A stretch of 54,673 bases of DNA, taken from the NCBI GenBank assembly GCA_016781925.1, contig JADDPH010000093.1, positions 1 to 54,673 on the forward strand, in the 5' to 3' direction. This document shows positions 8,693-16,720 of the stretch, piece after piece. The DNA comes from Sphaerobacteraceae bacterium (GTDB lineage Bacteria; Chloroflexota; Chloroflexia; Thermomicrobiales; UBA6265). The translations under genes were made by a program, and so were the position numbers. The notes beneath the pieces were generated by a model that was not told the DNA's origin, did no database searches, and worked only from the letters and a program-made list of their open reading frames with translations. How positions within the stretch are numbered: the first letter of the stretch is position 1; the number at the start of each line of letters is the position of its first letter.

Positions 8693-9577
8693 TCAGGTTT
8701 CGACCGGCCCCGGCAGGTGATCTAGCGGCTGGCACGTGAAGACGGCGGTGCCCGCATCGACATGGAGGGCGAGACCCCGGACGATGGCTCTGGCAGTCGT
8801 CTCGCAGTCGACGGCGGTGTAGTGGCTTGGTCCGGCACCGGAGAGGGCAACGAATGGGGCACCCGCTTGGCGGAAGGCATGAGGAACCTGCTCAAGCGCC
8901 GGTTGGAGCCGATAGAGCGGAGCATAAAAGGCATTGCCGAGAAGCGCCGGATCGAGCGATCCCGTCGAGTACAGCAGCGCGGCTTGCTGTCGCACCCGGG
9001 CCCCCGAGGAAAAGTCCGCAGGGGTCAGCGAGCCGTAGAGGGTACCCGTCTTTCGCGGGATCGCTACCGGGGGCGTCGCGACCACGAACCAGGGTGCGTT
9101 CGGAGAGGGGATCGGTTCCAGCCGCTCCCCACGTCCGGAGGCGAGTGCCGTGCGGCCCCCGAGAAAGAAGGGCACGTCGCTGCCGAGGGAGGCCGCAATC
9201 GCCGCGAGCCGCTCGTCTCCGAGGGTAGGTGCCCAGCAGTGCCGGGCGAGACGAAGCGCGGCTGCCGCATCGCTGCTGGCTCCACCAAGACCAGCAGCGG
9301 CCGGGATCGTTTTGTCGAGATGAAGCCAACCCCCATGGTGCACGCCCGCTTCAGCTTGGAGGGCGCGCAGTGCGGCGAATGCCAGGTTATCGTCTCCCTC
9401 CAGCGCCGGATCGGAGCAGGTGAAGCGGAGCGAAGGGAACGGTTGCAGCGTCAGACGATCGGTCAACGCGATAGCCTGCAGGATGGTGACAATGTCATGG
9501 AAGCCGTCGGCTCGCCGGCCGACCACTTCAAGGCCGAGGTTGAGCTTCGCGGGCGCCAAGAGGGCGAGCCCCGTCAC
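8693..9577 (-). CDS. ispE: 4-diphosphocytidyl-2-C-methyl-D-erythritol kinase
   Basis: 294 aa, normal for the family. IspE phosphorylates the 2-hydroxyl of CDP-methylerythritol with ATP, the fourth step of the MEP isoprenoid pathway. Visible motifs are APAKLNLGL with Lys11 at the start, the GHMP phosphate loop PAAAGLGGASSDAA, and the C-terminal ALSGAGPSHY segment. I chose the GTG at 9577, which forms a GTGA overlap with the rsmA stop and has GGTGGAGGG before it; a GTG at 9619 would extend the overlap by 42 bases. It is the last gene of the selD-lipid kinase-rsmA-ispE chain. Confidence 0.93.
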   Translation of the reverse strand: MTGLALLAPAKLNLGLEVVGRRADGFHDIVTILQAIALTDRLTLQPFPSLRFTCSDPALEGDDNLAFAALRALQAEAGVHHGGWLHLDKTIPAAAGLGGASSDAAAALRLARHCWAPTLGDERLAAIAASLGSDVPFFLGGRTALASGRGERLEPIPSPNAPWFVVATPPVAIPRKTGTLYGSLTPADFSSGARVRQQAALLYSTGSLDPALLGNAFYAPLYRLQPALEQVPHAFRQAGAPFVALSGAGPSHYTAVDCETTARAIVRGLALHVDAGTAVFTCQPLDHLPGPVET

Positions 9578-10452
9578 CCCTCCACCAAGGCCGGCGCTTG
9601 CTCGGTCAGCATCACCCACTCCGCGACGGACAGGGTTTGGGCGCGCCGCATTGGGTCGATGCCTGCCTCCGTCAGCCAGCGGTTAACTTCCTCCTTGGGA
9701 AGCGCCAACTCCGCGGCGAGTGAGTTGGCGACCTGCTTGCGCTTCTGCCGGAATCCGGCATTGACCACCTGGAAGAAGCGCCGGTGGTCTTCCTCCGGAA
9801 GCAACGGACGGGGATGGACATCGAGGATGACGACGGACGACTCGACCTTTGGCGGCGGGATGAAGACCGTCGGTGGGACATCGAACGCGATCCGCGCCGC
9901 CGCGTAGAACTGGGCGGCGACGCCCAGGATGGTCAGATTTGGCGGAGTCCCAACGAGTCGCTCGGCCACCTCCTTTTGCAGCATCAGGGCGAGGCGACGG
10001 GGACGGTGTGGCTGCTCGAGGAGATGCCGCAGCACGGCCGACGCGACCGCGTAGGGCAAGTTCGCGGCGACCATGAAATCCCGGTCGGCCGGGATCACGT
10101 CGGCGGTCGGGATCTCAAGGGCGTTCCCTTCGATCAAGGCGAAGTTCGGGCGGTCTCCGAAGGCGATCCTCAGGTGCTCAGCGAGGCGCCTGTCCAACTC
10201 GATCGCCGTCACAGCGCCAGCCCGGATCAGCAACTCGTCGGTGAGGATGCCAAGACCCGGTCCAATCTCCAGCACGAGGTCTTCCCGACCAATGCCAGCA
10301 GCCCGGACCATTCGCTGGACGATGCCGCGTTCGTAGAGAAAGTTTTGCCCCAAGCCCTTGCTCGGTCGGACGCCAAGGCGGTCGAGGAGCGCCGTCCACT
10401 CCCTCCGAGAGGTCGGCAGGGGAGAGCCAGCGGCTGGGCTCGGCGCGCTCAT
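9574..10452 (-). CDS. rsmA: 16S rRNA dimethyladenosine transferase RsmA (KsgA)
   Basis: 292 aa. It dimethylates two adjacent adenosines in the 3'-terminal helix of 16S rRNA, a late 30S maturation step. Hallmarks are SKGLGQNFLYE at the N-terminus, the SAM-binding EIGPGLGILTDEL loop, a conserved acidic residue in AIELDRR, and the catalytic NLPYAVAS motif. The C-terminal helical domain is complete. The ATG start overlaps the stop of the lipid kinase as ATGA, and its own stop overlaps the ispE start as GTGA, so translation is probably coupled through the operon. The rsmA-ispE pairing is common in bacteria. Confidence 0.95.
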   Translation of the reverse strand: MSAPSPAAGSPLPTSRREWTALLDRLGVRPSKGLGQNFLYERGIVQRMVRAAGIGREDLVLEIGPGLGILTDELLIRAGAVTAIELDRRLAEHLRIAFGDRPNFALIEGNALEIPTADVIPADRDFMVAANLPYAVASAVLRHLLEQPHRPRRLALMLQKEVAERLVGTPPNLTILGVAAQFYAAARIAFDVPPTVFIPPPKVESSVVILDVHPRPLLPEEDHRRFFQVVNAGFRQKRKQVANSLAAELALPKEEVNRWLTEAGIDPMRRAQTLSVAEWVMLTEQAPALVEG

Positions 10453-11378
10453 CCTGCGAGGACCAGACGGCGCGGTTCGACAGTGAAGGTGACCGGCGTG
10501 CGGCCGACGACCTCCCCGTCGAGTTGAACGAGCGCCGGTTGGGAGGGGGGACCTTCGACCCGAATGGAGCGGACCTTCGCCGTCGTAAACTTTGGGTGGC
10601 CAAGGTGGGTGCCGCGGTAGACCTTCGGCACATTGCGGAGGAGGTCCGCTTTGGAGAGGTCACCGAGGATCGCCAGGTCGAGCAAGCCGTCCTCGGGGTC
10701 CGCCATCGGAGCGATAAGCATCCCGCCGCCGAAGTAGCGACCGTTCGCCGCGAGGACTGAGCAGACGGGTCCTGTCAGGCAACAAACATCCGCGACCACG
10801 GAGACCTCGATATTGCGGTATTGAGCGAGGGAAGCGCCGACGCTGGCGAGGTACGCGAGGGTTGCTCCGGGCAGCCGGGATTGAGCCGCCCGCTGCGCCA
10901 CGACGGCGTCGAATCCGAGACCGGCCACGTTGACGAAAGCGCGAGATGAGCCATCATCGAAGGTGGCTCGTCCGATGTCGACCCCGCGGCGTCGCCCACC
11001 GATCAGTCGCTCCAACGTCAGCTCTGTTCCGTCACCACGACCGGTACTGCGCGCGAAGTCGCTTCCTCGACCGGCCGGGAGGACTCCCAGGGCGGTATTA
11101 CTGCCATCGTCCAGGAGGCCATTGGCCACCTCATTGACCGTGCCATCGCCCCCAACCGCGATCACCAAATGGTAACCACGATCGGCAAACACGCGCGCTA
11201 CTGACGTGGCCTCTCCTGGTGCGGCGGTGACGTGGACATGGTGGAGGCAGCGCAGGCGGGACAGCGTGGCCACGATCAGAGGGAGCTGGGTCAAGGCTCG
11301 GCCGCTCCCAGCCGTGGGGTTAAGGATCACGCCGATCCGATGCTCGCCCTCGCGGGAACGGGAGCCGGAAGCCATCAC
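10449..11378 (-). CDS. Diacylglycerol/lipid kinase (YegS/DagK family)
   Basis: 309 aa. The N-terminus has the ILNPTAGSGRA strand-turn and the nucleotide-binding AVGGDGTVNEVANGL motif of the DAGK catalytic domain, followed by LPAGRGSDFARS. The C-terminal half is the beta-rich domain typical of YegS/DgkB proteins, with GGGMLIAPMADPEDGLLDL. These soluble enzymes phosphorylate diacylglycerol or related lipids at the membrane surface. The start is a GTG that overlaps the selD stop as GTGA; an ATG immediately follows (11375) and could be used instead. It is the second gene of the selD chain. Confidence 0.9.
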   Translation of the reverse strand: MMASGSRSREGEHRIGVILNPTAGSGRALTQLPLIVATLSRLRCLHHVHVTAAPGEATSVARVFADRGYHLVIAVGGDGTVNEVANGLLDDGSNTALGVLPAGRGSDFARSTGRGDGTELTLERLIGGRRRGVDIGRATFDDGSSRAFVNVAGLGFDAVVAQRAAQSRLPGATLAYLASVGASLAQYRNIEVSVVADVCCLTGPVCSVLAANGRYFGGGMLIAPMADPEDGLLDLAILGDLSKADLLRNVPKVYRGTHLGHPKFTTAKVRSIRVEGPPSQPALVQLDGEVVGRTPVTFTVEPRRLVLAG

Positions 11379-12424
11379 TCGACGAGGACGCCCACGCCGG
11401 GCACGATGTCACCGATCTCCCACAGTGGAAGATCGACCGCGGCAAATGCGGAGCGCAGTGCAGCGCTCCGCTCGACCGGCACGGTCAGGAGCAGGCCGCC
11501 GGAGGTCTCGGGGTCGTAGAGGAGGGCGTTCAAGTCCGCGCCGACGCTTGGCAGAACCGTCACTGCGCCGCCCGTCTCTACCCCGAAATGGGTCCGATTG
11601 CGCTGCATCCCACCCGGTAGATGTCCTGCGGCGGCACTTTCTACAGCGCCCGGCAGGAGAGGCACAGCCGCCGCCTGAATACGAAGGCGAACGCCGCTCT
11701 TCGCGGCCACCTCGGAGGCGTGGCCCAGCAGACCGAACCCGGTAATGTCGGTGCAAGCGTTGATGCCGACCTGGCGCACCGCCTCACTCGCCGCCAGGTT
11801 GAGGGTCAGCATCGACTCAATCGCCGCCGCCGCGTGCTCCGGAGCCGCCGCGCCGTTTTTCATTGCGGTGGTGATCGCACCAGTGCCCAGCGGTTTGGTG
11901 AGGAAGAGCGCATCCCCTTCCTTCGCCCCGGCCTTCGTCAAAATCTGATCGGGGTGGATGGAACCGGTCACGCAGAGGCCGTACTTGGGCTCGGGGTCAG
12001 TGACCGTATGGCCCCCGGCAATGATGCCGCCGGCCTCGCCGACCTTGCTGGCGCCGCCCTCGAAGATCGCCGAGAGAATCTCGCCCGGCAGATCGGACGG
12101 GAACGCCGCGATGTTCAGCGCGAGCAGCACCTCCCCGCCCATGGCGTAGACATCGCTCATGCTGTTGGCGGCGGCAATAGCTCCGTACGTAAACGGGTCA
12201 TCGACGACGGGGGGGAAAAAGTCCACGGTTTGGATGATCGCGCGGTCGGCGGACAGCCGGAAGACGGCCGCGTCATCACTGGTCTGCAGGCCGACCAGGA
12301 GATCCGGATGGGTGTGGGGCGTCAAGGGGCGCAGCACCTGCGCCAGGGCCGCGGGGCCCATCTTGGACGCTCAGCCGGCGCTCCGGGCCAGCGTGGTGAG
12401 GCGAATCTCGTCCCTCGTTTGCAC
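11375..12424 (-). CDS. selD: Selenophosphate synthetase, probable selenoprotein (in-frame TGA)
   Basis: 349 aa when the TGA at 12371-12373 is read as selenocysteine. SelD makes monoselenophosphate from selenide and ATP for selenocysteine and selenouridine synthesis. The frame upstream of the first ATG (12361) reads IRLTTLARSAG-U-ASKMGPAAL, which aligns with the family's catalytic segment (E. coli CGCK, H. influenzae UGCK): Sec18 takes the catalytic Cys place and Lys21 the essential Lys place. Start: GTG at 12424, seven bases after AAGGA; a consensus promoter lies at 12488-12516. A conventional caller would start at 12361 and lose the active site. The rest is intact: SDDAAVF, TVDFFPPVVDDP, GGHT, and the TDITGFGLLGH and DPETSGGLL motifs. 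The second family Cys is Ser here. What is inferred is recoding; the sequence alone cannot prove it. Confidence 0.88.
12328..12344 (-). promoter_or_regulatory. Candidate bacterial SECIS apical hairpin in selD
   Basis: On the mRNA strand GGCGCAGGUGCUGCGCC folds into a 6-bp stem (GGCGCA/UGCGCC) with loop GGUGC, or 7 bp with loop GUG. It begins 27 bases after the TGA, so the loop GGU lies about 33 bases downstream, within the range usual for bacterial SECIS elements. It strongly resembles the 17-nt apical part of the E. coli fdhF element (GGUUGCAGGUCUGCACC), sharing GG, GCAGGU, UGC and CC. No unpaired bulge base equivalent to fdhF is seen. Confidence 0.6.
12371..12373 (-). other. Recoded selenocysteine TGA codon of selD
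   Basis: TGA in the selD frame at codon 18, exactly three codons before the conserved active-site Lys and at the position occupied by Cys or Sec in SelD proteins. The frame is open for at least 97 codons upstream and 331 downstream. Confidence 0.85.
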
Positions 12425-12487
12425 GGCCGTTCCTTCTGGTCCATCGATCCACCGCCCGCGGCGCCCCGGGCAAGGTACCATCGGTCG

Positions 12488-12516
12488 ATAGTAGGCGCCG
12501 ACTTGCAGGACGTCAA
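12488..12516 (-). promoter_or_regulatory. selD operon promoter
   Basis: Minus-strand TTGACG (12511-12516) and TACTAT (12488-12493) with a 17-bp spacer. The transcript would start near 12481, leaving about 55 bases of leader before the GTG at 12424. The position supports the extended, TGA-containing reading of selD. Confidence 0.75.
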
Positions 12517-12629
12517 ACTGAGTCGCGGCCGCCTCGTGGTGTCTGTCTCGGCAAAGAAGGATAACGAAGGCGGCACATGGGAGCACGGTTGCTCCAAGTG
12601 GCGCGACGCCGCAAGGCAGGGAGGACTCG

Positions 12630-13469
12630 ATGGTCGGTCCAGGGCTCACCACCGACGACGTCATGACAGTCGCGCTGGAGATGGCTGGGATGCAGCGGAT
12701 CCCCGACGATAGCGCGATCTACGTCGCGGGACAGGGTCTGCGGCGGGTGCTGATGGGGGTTGACATCGGCGCGGCGGAATTGCTCCTAGCCCGCCAACTC
12801 GGCGTGGACGGGGTGATCGCGCACCACCCGGCCGGTAGCACGGCGACCCTGCGATTTCCGAGGGTGCTCGGTCGACAGGTTGAATTCATGGTTGAGGCAG
12901 GAGTCCCGGCCGAAGAAGCTCGGAATGTCGTTCAGCCGGCGATCTCCCGCGGGATGTTGCGCGCCCAGGCGGCCAACTTCGACCACACCCCTTCGGCGGC
13001 ACGACTCCTCGGGATGCCGTTCCTCAACGTTCATCTACCGTTGGACGAGGTCGGACGCCGGATCATGGTCGAGGCAATCGAGCGTCACACGGAAAGCCTT
13101 GGGCGGGAGCCGACGGTGGCCGACATCGTGGACGCTCTCAGCACCATCCCGGAAATTCGGGATGCACCAACCGGGGTGATGGTTCCCGTCGGCCGGCTGG
13201 ACCGTCCCGCTGGCCGGGTCGTCGTCTTCCACGGCGCCGGGACGAATGGCGGGTTTCCGGTGGCTCAAGCCCTGGCCAGGGCCGGCGTGGGCACCGTCAT
13301 CTATATCCATGTCGCCGCCGAGGAAGCCGATCGCCTGCGCGCTCTAAAGCTCGACACGTTCAGCCTGGTCGTCTCCGGGCACATTGCCTCCGATCTGATC
13401 GGTATCAACCTCTTCGTCGCTGAGCTCGAGCGGCGGGGGGTCGAAGTCATCCGGATGAGCGGGCTGTAG
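12630..13469 (+). CDS. Nif3-like dinuclear metal-centre protein
   Basis: 279 aa. The sequence carries Nif3/NGG1p-interacting factor features: MGVDIGAAELLLARQLGVDGVIAHHP near the first third, with the paired histidines that bind a metal in this family, and a C-terminal SGHIASDLIGINLF segment supplying a second His. Family members form hexamers with a di-metal site. Some are labelled GTP cyclohydrolase type 2, but the in vivo function is unsettled. The start is an ATG five to six bases after GGGAGG. It is divergent from selD, with 205 bases between the two start codons. Confidence 0.75.
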   Translation: MVGPGLTTDDVMTVALEMAGMQRIPDDSAIYVAGQGLRRVLMGVDIGAAELLLARQLGVDGVIAHHPAGSTATLRFPRVLGRQVEFMVEAGVPAEEARNVVQPAISRGMLRAQAANFDHTPSAARLLGMPFLNVHLPLDEVGRRIMVEAIERHTESLGREPTVADIVDALSTIPEIRDAPTGVMVPVGRLDRPAGRVVVFHGAGTNGGFPVAQALARAGVGTVIYIHVAAEEADRLRALKLDTFSLVVSGHIASDLIGINLFVAELERRGVEVIRMSGL

Positions 13470-13596
13470 ATGACGGTTCTGAGCGAGACCGCGACGCAGG
13501 CCCCTGATCTACCTGGCATGGTCTGTGCAGCACAGACTGACGCCGAATGCCGATCGTTTGATTGGCTGGCACCGCAACCGAGGTAGGAGGACCTTC

Positions 13597-13899
13597 ATGG
13601 AGGAACGCGATTCGGCGGGCAAGGCGACCGTGCCGACACCCGGTACGCCTGCAGCTCCAGTCCAACTTGACCCGTTGGCAGGTCAGGCTGAGCCGGCTGA
13701 TGTGCCCGCGCCTATGGCATCGGGCGGAATCGGCGGTGTTAACGACGGGACCCAGGTCACCCACCATTCGCCCACGCCTGTTCCGGGCAAACCAATGGCC
13801 CCGATCGCCACGGACCCGGCCGGCAATGACACCCTGGAAGGTCAGGCGATGGATCCGCCCGCCGGCAGCGCGCATGCTGAACGGGGTGGCTCCGGTTGA
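13597..13899 (+). CDS. Small hydrophilic Pro/Ala-rich protein, unknown function
   Basis: 100 aa with an ATG six bases after a strong AGGAGG. The sequence is low-complexity, rich in Pro, Ala, Gly, Thr and Asp, with no hydrophobic segment and no recognised domain, so it is probably disordered. Its stop overlaps the TTG start of the DUF952 gene (TTGA), which argues that it is translated and coupled to that gene. A frame set by such a good ribosome site is likely real, but nothing in it indicates a function. Confidence 0.6.
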   Translation: MEERDSAGKATVPTPGTPAAPVQLDPLAGQAEPADVPAPMASGGIGGVNDGTQVTHHSPTPVPGKPMAPIATDPAGNDTLEGQAMDPPAGSAHAERGGSG

Positions 13900-14258
13900 A
13901 CGAGGAGCGTCCATGGCCCGAAGCCAGCAACGAGGCCTTCCACCTCACCCCAACTAAGGTCTGGGAGCGCCAGGCGGACGCGGACGGGTATCTCCCGGAG
14001 GCGTACGACGTGGACGGCTTCATCCATCTGACCATCGGTGAGGTCAATCTCCTCGCCGTGGCCAACGCCTTCTATCAGAACGACTATCGCGCCCACGTGG
14101 TCCTGGTGTTGGACCTGGGCCGGTTGACCGCCCCCGTCCGGTTCGAGGACGAGGGACACATCTACCCCCATGTCTATGGTCCGCTCAATCGTGATGCGGT
14201 GGTAGATGTGCGGCGAACGATCAGGCTGGCTGACGGCTCGTTCATCGGGATTGAGTAA
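13896..14258 (+). CDS. DUF952 domain protein
   Basis: 120 aa, about the usual size for DUF952. Characteristic elements are an N-terminal AFHLTPTKVWERQ strand-helix, the DGFIHLTIGEVNLLAVANAFY core and the HIYPHVYGPLNRDAVV segment near the end. The family is small, widespread and of unknown function; it is often described as related to ADP-ribosyltransferase-like or glutathione-transferase-associated proteins, but I cannot support an activity here. The start is taken as TTG at 13896, overlapping the previous stop. Confidence 0.75.
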   Translation: MNEERPWPEASNEAFHLTPTKVWERQADADGYLPEAYDVDGFIHLTIGEVNLLAVANAFYQNDYRAHVVLVLDLGRLTAPVRFEDEGHIYPHVYGPLNRDAVVDVRRTIRLADGSFIGIE

Positions 14259-14476
14259 GAGACTCAGCTTCTGAATCGGCACTGTGGTTCGGGCCAATCT
14301 CCCTGCTGTAGCTGACAAGGTGTGGCGAGTGTGCCGCATCGCGAAGGTTGCCCCACGGTAGCCTCGCGATTGGCCGCGCACGCATGGACGAACGATGATT
14401 GCTTCCGCGGCACTGGCAACCAGGGACGCGGGCGTCTTTGGTTGCTGTCTGGGCCCCTTTTGATGTGGGAGGATCC

Positions 14477-16720
14477 TTGTTCGCGTTCCTCGGCGGGTTT
14501 GCCTATCGATGGCGGTGGTTCGTCGTCAGCGCATGGGCGCTCTTGTTTCTTGCTGCCGTGCCCGTGTTGCCACATATCGAGCGGCCACTCAAGGTGGGCG
14601 GCTTCTCCTCCCCGGAGATCGAATCGGCTCGCGCGCGGGAGATCTTGGAGCGGGAGTTAGGTCTCGCCCCCTCAACCCTGGTGATCATCTTCCAGAGCGA
14701 GCGCCTGGTCGCGAGCGAGCCTGCATTCTTCGCGCAGGTGGAGGACGCACTGGCCGGCCTACCCTCGCTGCCCCACGTAACGGACATTCTGCTGCCCGCC
14801 GACGATCGCCATCTCGTCTCCCCGGACGGCAGGACCGCCTACGCCCTCGTCGGGATTGACCTTCCGCCGGAAGAAGCCCAGCGTGACGTCCCGGCCTACG
14901 AGGCGTCGCTGCGCCCGCAGCCTGATCTCTCGACCTTGGTGGCGGGGGCGCCGGCCTTCTACGCCGACATCGAGACGGTCAGCCAGCGGGATCTCCGGCG
15001 GGCGGAGTTGATCGCTTTTCCGTTTGCTCTCCTCGCCCTGCTGCTTGTCTTCGGGTCGGCAGTCGCCGCGGTGGTGCCGCTGGCTGTTGGTGGTCTCGGG
15101 GTGGCGGCCGTGTTGCTGTCGCTCTATGGAATCGCCCACATCATCGACCTCTCGATCTTTGTCCTCAACCTGGCGACGATGCTCGGGCTCGGCTTGGCGG
15201 TGGACTATTCGTTGTTCGTCACCAGCCGTTTCCGGGAGGAGCTGGTCGCGCAACGAGGTGATGTCCCCCGGGCGGTCGAGCGGGCGATCGCGATGGCGGG
15301 TCGGGCCGTCTTCTTCTCAGGCCTGACCGTGTTGATTGGCCTGTCCGGATTGTCGTTCTTCTCGTTCATGTTTTTGCGGTCGGTCGGCATCTCCGGCGTC
15401 GTGGTGGTGTTCTTCTCGACCCTGGCCGCGCTCACGTTGCTCCCAGCCATTCTCGGAATCGTCGGCACCCGGATCGACCGCCTCCGCATCGTTCGATTCC
15501 GGGGCTCGGGCACCGACCGTGACGTCGAGGATGGTTTCTGGGCCGCCCTCTCCCGGCGGGTCATGGCGCGTCCGGTCCTGGTGCTCATCCCCACGCTGGC
15601 CCTCCTGCTCCTGCTCGGTGCTCCGTTCCTCGGTGTGAACGTCTCATCGCCCGATGGGACGATCCTGCCGAAAGACCTCCCCTCGCGTCAGGGGTTTGAC
15701 ATTCTGACGGAGGAGTACGGCGCGGGTGAGATCTCGCCCTTCGTGATCGCCATTCAATCGCCGACGTCTGTGTTCCGGCCGGAGAACGTGGCGGCGATCT
15801 ACGATTTCACCACCAAGCTCGCGCAGGACCCGCGAGTGACGCGGGTCCAGAGCATTACCTCGTACGAGCGACCGGTCAGCCGGGAGCAGGCGGTAGCCCT
15901 CCTTGGCGCGCGACGCGCGTTGGACCGTTTTGGCGTCGACACCAGCGTGGGTCAGCTGGCCAACGACCGGACGGCTTTGGTCCTTGCCTACACCCGATAC
16001 CTCGCCAACGATGACCGCAACCACGATCTGCTTGCCGAGGTTCGTGGAACAACGCTCGGTGGGGATCTGACAATGCTCACGGACGGCGGTACGGCCGAAA
16101 TTGTGGATATCGTGGATCTGATGTATCGCGACTTTCCGCGGGCAGTTGCCCTGATCGTCATCGCGACCTATCTCGTGCTCCTCATCCTCTTTCGGTCAGT
16201 GTTGCTGCCCCTCAAGGCGATCGCGATGAACACTCTGTCTATCCTGGCCTCCTATGGGGCGCTGGTCTGGGTCTTCCAGGAGGGCCACCTGAGCGGGCTG
16301 CTGCGATTCACGCCGCTGGGATTCGTCGAAGCCTCCTTGCCGGTGATCATGTTTTGCGTCTTGTTCGGCCTCAGCATGGACTACGAGGTCTTCCTCCTCT
16401 CCCGGGTGCGGGAGGAGTGGGAGCGGACAGGGGACAACGAGCGGAGCGTGGCCTTGGGGCTCCAGCGGAGCGGCAGGATCATCACGAGCGCTGCCCTGAT
16501 CGTGGTGGTGGTGACCGCATCCTTTGTCACGGCGGACGTCATCTTGATCAAGGCGCTCGGTCTTGGCATCGCGCTCGCGGTCTTCCTGGATGCGACGGTC
16601 GTGCGGGCGCTGCTCGTGCCGGCAACGATGCGCTTGCTCGGCCGCTGGAACTGGTGGATGCCGTCGCGGCTGCAACGCGCCCTGCCTGGACGGTCACTGA
16701 TGGAGAAATCGGTATCGTGA
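14477..16720 (+). CDS. MMPL/RND-family membrane transporter
   Basis: 747 aa. I take the TTG at 14477, four to five bases after GGGAGGA, so the protein begins FAFLGGFAYRWRW and enters the first membrane helix at once. The layout is classical for MMPL: helix 1, a periplasmic domain (about 45-170), five to six helices (about 175-350) with the GLGLAVDYSLFVTSRFREE proton-relay motif, helix 7, a second periplasmic domain, and five C-terminal helices with the matching FGLSMDYEVFLLSRVREEW motif. MMPL proteins export lipids or hydrophobic small molecules using the proton gradient. Its stop overlaps the start of the next gene by one base, implying a shared role. Confidence 0.9.
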   Translation: MFAFLGGFAYRWRWFVVSAWALLFLAAVPVLPHIERPLKVGGFSSPEIESARAREILERELGLAPSTLVIIFQSERLVASEPAFFAQVEDALAGLPSLPHVTDILLPADDRHLVSPDGRTAYALVGIDLPPEEAQRDVPAYEASLRPQPDLSTLVAGAPAFYADIETVSQRDLRRAELIAFPFALLALLLVFGSAVAAVVPLAVGGLGVAAVLLSLYGIAHIIDLSIFVLNLATMLGLGLAVDYSLFVTSRFREELVAQRGDVPRAVERAIAMAGRAVFFSGLTVLIGLSGLSFFSFMFLRSVGISGVVVVFFSTLAALTLLPAILGIVGTRIDRLRIVRFRGSGTDRDVEDGFWAALSRRVMARPVLVLIPTLALLLLLGAPFLGVNVSSPDGTILPKDLPSRQGFDILTEEYGAGEISPFVIAIQSPTSVFRPENVAAIYDFTTKLAQDPRVTRVQSITSYERPVSREQAVALLGARRALDRFGVDTSVGQLANDRTALVLAYTRYLANDDRNHDLLAEVRGTTLGGDLTMLTDGGTAEIVDIVDLMYRDFPRAVALIVIATYLVLLILFRSVLLPLKAIAMNTLSILASYGALVWVFQEGHLSGLLRFTPLGFVEASLPVIMFCVLFGLSMDYEVFLLSRVREEWERTGDNERSVALGLQRSGRIITSAALIVVVVTASFVTADVILIKALGLGIALAVFLDATVVRALLVPATMRLLGRWNWWMPSRLQRALPGRSLMEKSVS

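Noticed and set aside
12371-12664. Independent small minus-strand gene ending at the TGA before selD
   Set aside because: Its last 16 codons are the conserved N-terminus of SelD, in frame with it, so it is the start of selD and not a separate gene.
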